Origin: Lysobacteraceae bacterium 2PB
GTDB taxonomy: Bacteria; Pseudomonadota; Gammaproteobacteria; Xanthomonadales; Xanthomonadaceae
Reading direction: 5' to 3'
Assembly (NCBI GenBank): GCA_005502915.1
Contig: SCMT01000006.1
Location: 1 to 64,000 of the forward strand
DNA: 64,000 nucleotides
The translations under genes and the position numbers were made by a program. The notes under the pieces were generated by a model that searched no databases, had not been told where the DNA came from, and saw only the letters and a list, made by a program, of their open reading frames with translations. This document shows positions 61,732-64,000 of this stretch, one piece after another. Each line of letters begins with the position of its first letter. Position 1 is the first letter of the stretch.

Positions 61732-63084
61732 TCAGCGCAGCGGTTCGCGGCGTGGCAGCGGCTTGAGCGGTTCCATGGTGTCGAGGTTCCAGTCGGCTTC
61801 GACGAAGGGCTGGCGCGTCTCGGCATGCTTCGGATAGCCGCCGACCTCCTGCTCGCTGTCGATGATCTCGCCGCGGCCTTCGATGGTGTCGGCGAGGATG
61901 CGGCGATCGATGTCGTCGCGATCCCAGGGGCGCGCGCCGGCCTTGGCGATCACCGCATCCTGCACGTCCTTCGCCGGCATCGGCTTCACGCCGAAGGGCA
62001 GGGCGGGCGCGGTCTTGAGCGCACGCACGCCGGCCGGCGCGGTGCTGTAGCGGCCCTGCATCGGCAGCGGCTGGCCGATGCGATCGACGGCGATGTTGTC
62101 GTGCATGTGCAGGTCGAGCCAGCCCGAGCCGCCGAACATGAAGAACACCGCGCTCTGCGGGGTGTCGGGTCCGCCGCGCATCACGTTGCCGATGAGCGAC
62201 AGGCGGCCGTCCTGGTACGGATGACCGTCCCATTCGGCGGCGACGAGGTTGTAGTGCACCGCGCGCTGCCCCGGGTTGTAGATCAGGTTGTTGATCACGG
62301 TGCCCTGCGTGCCGCCCTTGAACATCGGGTTGCGCTCGTTGTTGTGCGCGTAGAGGTTGCCGACGATGAGGATGTCGCGCGCGTTGTCGTGGATCAGCGA
62401 GCCCTTCGAATGCTCGCCCTTGCCGTGGCTGGAATGCGCGAGGCCTTCGGCGATGAGGTTGTTGCTGAAGGTGATGCGGTGCGAGGTGTTCGCGCGCCAC
62501 TGCTCCGGCGTGTCGCCGCCGAAGCGCGGGCCGGAGGCGGACAGGTTCTCGTCGGTCGCCCAGGTCAGCGAGCAGTGGTCGACGATCACGTCGCGCGCGC
62601 CGACGGTGGAAATCGCGTCGAAGTCCACGCCGCTGCGCTTGGCCTGGCCGGCTTCGCCGGGACGCACACGGATGTGGCGCACGACGACATCGTGCGTGGC
62701 GATGTCGATGCCGCCGCGGATGAGGGTGATGCCCGGCTGCGGTGCGGTCTGCCCGGCGATGGTGAGGAAGGGCTCGCGGATCTTCACCGTCTTCAGCTGC
62801 AGGTCGATCACGCCGCCGACTTCGAAGACCACGATGCGCGGGCCCTTCGCGTTCACCGCTTCCAGGAACGAGCCCGGACCCTCGGTGGCCAGGGTGGTCA
62901 CGCGGAGGATGCGTCCGCCGCGTCCGCCGGGCGTGTGGGCCGCCCAGCCTTGCGCGCCGGGGAAGGCCGGCTGCGATGTCGGGGAGGCGTGGGACGACGG
63001 CGAGGCGGCGCCCGCGGCGAAAGCCATGGCGAGCGTCATGGCCGCGAGGCTGCGGAAAGCGGTGCGGACGGTGCTGCGGGTCAT
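61732..63084 (-). CDS. Secreted pectate lyase, polysaccharide lyase family 1 type
   Basis: A 450-aa right-handed beta-helix enzyme that cleaves polygalacturonate by beta-elimination with calcium. Signal peptide about 1-27. Beta-helix sequence runs through most of the protein (ILRVTTLATEGPGSFLEAV, IVVFEVGGVIDL, DVVVRHIRVRPG). The PL1 motif VIVDHCSLTWATDE is at about 166-179 with Asp and His around the calcium and substrate site, and HRITFSNNLIAEGL follows. It is the first gene of an operon with the esterase and is divergent from the hydratase. Confidence 0.92.
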   Translation of the reverse strand: MTRSTVRTAFRSLAAMTLAMAFAAGAASPSSHASPTSQPAFPGAQGWAAHTPGGRGGRILRVTTLATEGPGSFLEAVNAKGPRIVVFEVGGVIDLQLKTVKIREPFLTIAGQTAPQPGITLIRGGIDIATHDVVVRHIRVRPGEAGQAKRSGVDFDAISTVGARDVIVDHCSLTWATDENLSASGPRFGGDTPEQWRANTSHRITFSNNLIAEGLAHSSHGKGEHSKGSLIHDNARDILIVGNLYAHNNERNPMFKGGTQGTVINNLIYNPGQRAVHYNLVAAEWDGHPYQDGRLSLIGNVMRGGPDTPQSAVFFMFGGSGWLDLHMHDNIAVDRIGQPLPMQGRYSTAPAGVRALKTAPALPFGVKPMPAKDVQDAVIAKAGARPWDRDDIDRRILADTIEGRGEIIDSEQEVGGYPKHAETRQPFVEADWNLDTMEPLKPLPRREPLR

Positions 63085-63129
63085 GCCTGGTCCCTCCCGG
63101 GGTTGCCCTATCGTGCACTGCAGATTGTC

Positions 63130-63145
63130 AATGACACCGGTTTCC
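63130..63145. promoter_or_regulatory. Candidate pectin-regulon operator (copy 2)
   Basis: AATGACACCGGTTTCC lies in the 98-bp divergent promoter between the pectate lyase and hydratase genes. It has imperfect dyad symmetry (TGACACC / GGTTTCC) and shares 13 of 16 bases with the site upstream of kdgK and the TonB-dependent receptor. Confidence 0.55.
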
Positions 63146-63182
63146 TATACAACTCCCCTCGACGAGACCACACGGCCCACCG

Positions 63183-64000
63183 ATGACCGATACCGCAATG
63201 GGAGACGATGCCGAGCGCTGGGAGATCGCACGGCGACTGACCGGCGCCCGCCGCCGTGGCGAGGCGCTGGCGGTGTATCCCGGCGTGCAGCCGCGCTCGC
63301 TGGCGGCGGGTTACGCCTGCCAGGATGCGGCGATCGCGCTGTGGCAGCAGCCGATCGCAGGCTGGAAGGTCGGCAGGATTCCCGACATCTGGCTGGCGCG
63401 GATGGGCGAGGACCGCCTGGTCGGCCCGATCTTCGCCGGTGCGGTGCAGGCGCCGCCGATGACCGCGCGATCCATCGACGGCCTGCCGGTGCATGCAGGC
63501 CGTTTCGATGTCATTCCTGATGGCTTCGCGGCCGTGGAAGCCGAATTCGTGTTCGGAATCGCGCGCGACGCGGCACCGGGCAAGACTGAATGGACCGACG
63601 ACGAGGCGCTGGCGATGGTCGCCAGCCTGCACGTCGGCGCGGAACTGGCCGGCAGCCCGATGCCGATGATCAACGAGCTGGGGCCGGCGATCGTGGTGTC
63701 GGACTTCGGCAACAACGCCGGGCTGATCCTCGGCCCGGCGGTCGCCGACTGGCGGAGCGCACTGCGCGACGACCTGGTCTGCCGCACCTTCGTCGAGGAG
63801 GTCGAAGTGGGCGAGGGACGCGCCAGCGGCATCGCCGGCGGTCTGGTCGCGGCGCTGCGCTTCGCCCTGGCGCGCTGCGCGGAACGCGGGATGCCGCTGC
63901 GCGCGGGCCAGTGGGTGTCGACCGGCGCGGCCACCGGCATCCATGATGTCGTCGCCGGCCAGCATGCGCGCGTGGTGTTCGATGGCGTCGCGGAGATCCG
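63183..64000 (+). CDS. 2-keto-4-pentenoate hydratase/fumarylacetoacetase-type hydratase, cut by window end
   Basis: About 272 codons are present from the ATG at 63183 and the frame is still open at the window edge. The FAH/MhpD-like fold is recognisable: GWKVGRIP, VEAEFVFGIARDA (acidic metal ligands), ASLHVGAELAGSPMPMINELGPAIVVSDFGNNAGLILG, and the C-terminal GQWVSTGAATGIHDVVAGQHARVVFDGVAEI. Such enzymes hydrate or cleave 2-keto acids. Its position opposite the pectate lyase, with the shared operator-like site, suggests a role in sugar-acid breakdown, but the substrate is unknown. The usual family length is about 265 aa, so only a few residues may be missing. Confidence 0.85.
   Translation, partial: MTDTAMGDDAERWEIARRLTGARRRGEALAVYPGVQPRSLAAGYACQDAAIALWQQPIAGWKVGRIPDIWLARMGEDRLVGPIFAGAVQAPPMTARSIDGLPVHAGRFDVIPDGFAAVEAEFVFGIARDAAPGKTEWTDDEALAMVASLHVGAELAGSPMPMINELGPAIVVSDFGNNAGLILGPAVADWRSALRDDLVCRTFVEEVEVGEGRASGIAGGLVAALRFALARCAERGMPLRAGQWVSTGAATGIHDVVAGQHARVVFDGVAEI

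Overview
The window is a high-G+C gammaproteobacterial chromosome segment, most like the Xanthomonadaceae/Lysobacteraceae (Lysobacter or Luteimonas type). The evidence is gene content and order: glnA-glnK-amtB-ntrB-ntrC, hemD-hemX-hemY, yibN-secB-gpsA, Ax21-family outer-membrane proteins, a pectin TonB-dependent-receptor locus, a secreted alpha-lytic-type protease, and effector-like proteins with XVIPCD-like tails. No rRNA, tRNA or CRISPR array was seen.

Layout. Positions 1-5.2 kb: uppP, a secreted S1 serine protease, a PlpD-type patatin/beta-barrel lipase and a small membrane protein, all on the minus strand. Positions 5.2-9.8 kb: nitrogen assimilation, with glnA behind a near-consensus sigma-54 promoter and two NtrC boxes, then a GNAT acetyltransferase, glnK and amtB. 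Positions 9.9-29.3 kb: an accessory segment with a stress-like small membrane protein, a decayed IS3-family element (10638-11374), and a five-gene plus-strand operon (11621-28994). That operon encodes a 126-aa and a 265-aa protein sharing a C-terminal module, a 1220-aa protein, an endonuclease/exonuclease/phosphatase (EEP) fold enzyme with its catalytic residues, and a 3609-aa giant with LysM-like modules. It matches no system I can name and is the main candidate for something undescribed. It separates glnK-amtB from ntrBC, whose first codon directly abuts another NtrC box.

Positions 29.3-37.4 kb: ntrBC, sodC, rnk, two uncharacterised proteins, a FadI-like thiolase and a DUF4349 lipoprotein. 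Positions 37.4-38.7 kb: nested palindromic repeats followed by an orphan HsdR-N nuclease-like gene. Positions 38.8-44 kb: a CadC-like regulator and two effector-like genes. Positions 44-47.5 kb: a four-gene MCE lipid-transport operon. Positions 47.6-50.2 kb: hemDX with a shortened hemY. Positions 50.2-53.5 kb: housekeeping genes (thioesterase, rhodanese, secB, gpsA). Positions 53.6-55 kb: two Ax21-family barrels.

Positions 55.1-64 kb: a pectin/galacturonate island, with KDPG aldolase, KDG kinase, a TonB-dependent receptor, a carboxylesterase, a pectate lyase and a hydratase cut by the window end. Its two divergent promoters share a 16-bp operator-like word. The inferred flow is secreted lyase and esterase attack on pectin, oligomer uptake by the receptor, then KDG phosphorylation and cleavage to pyruvate and glyceraldehyde-3-phosphate.
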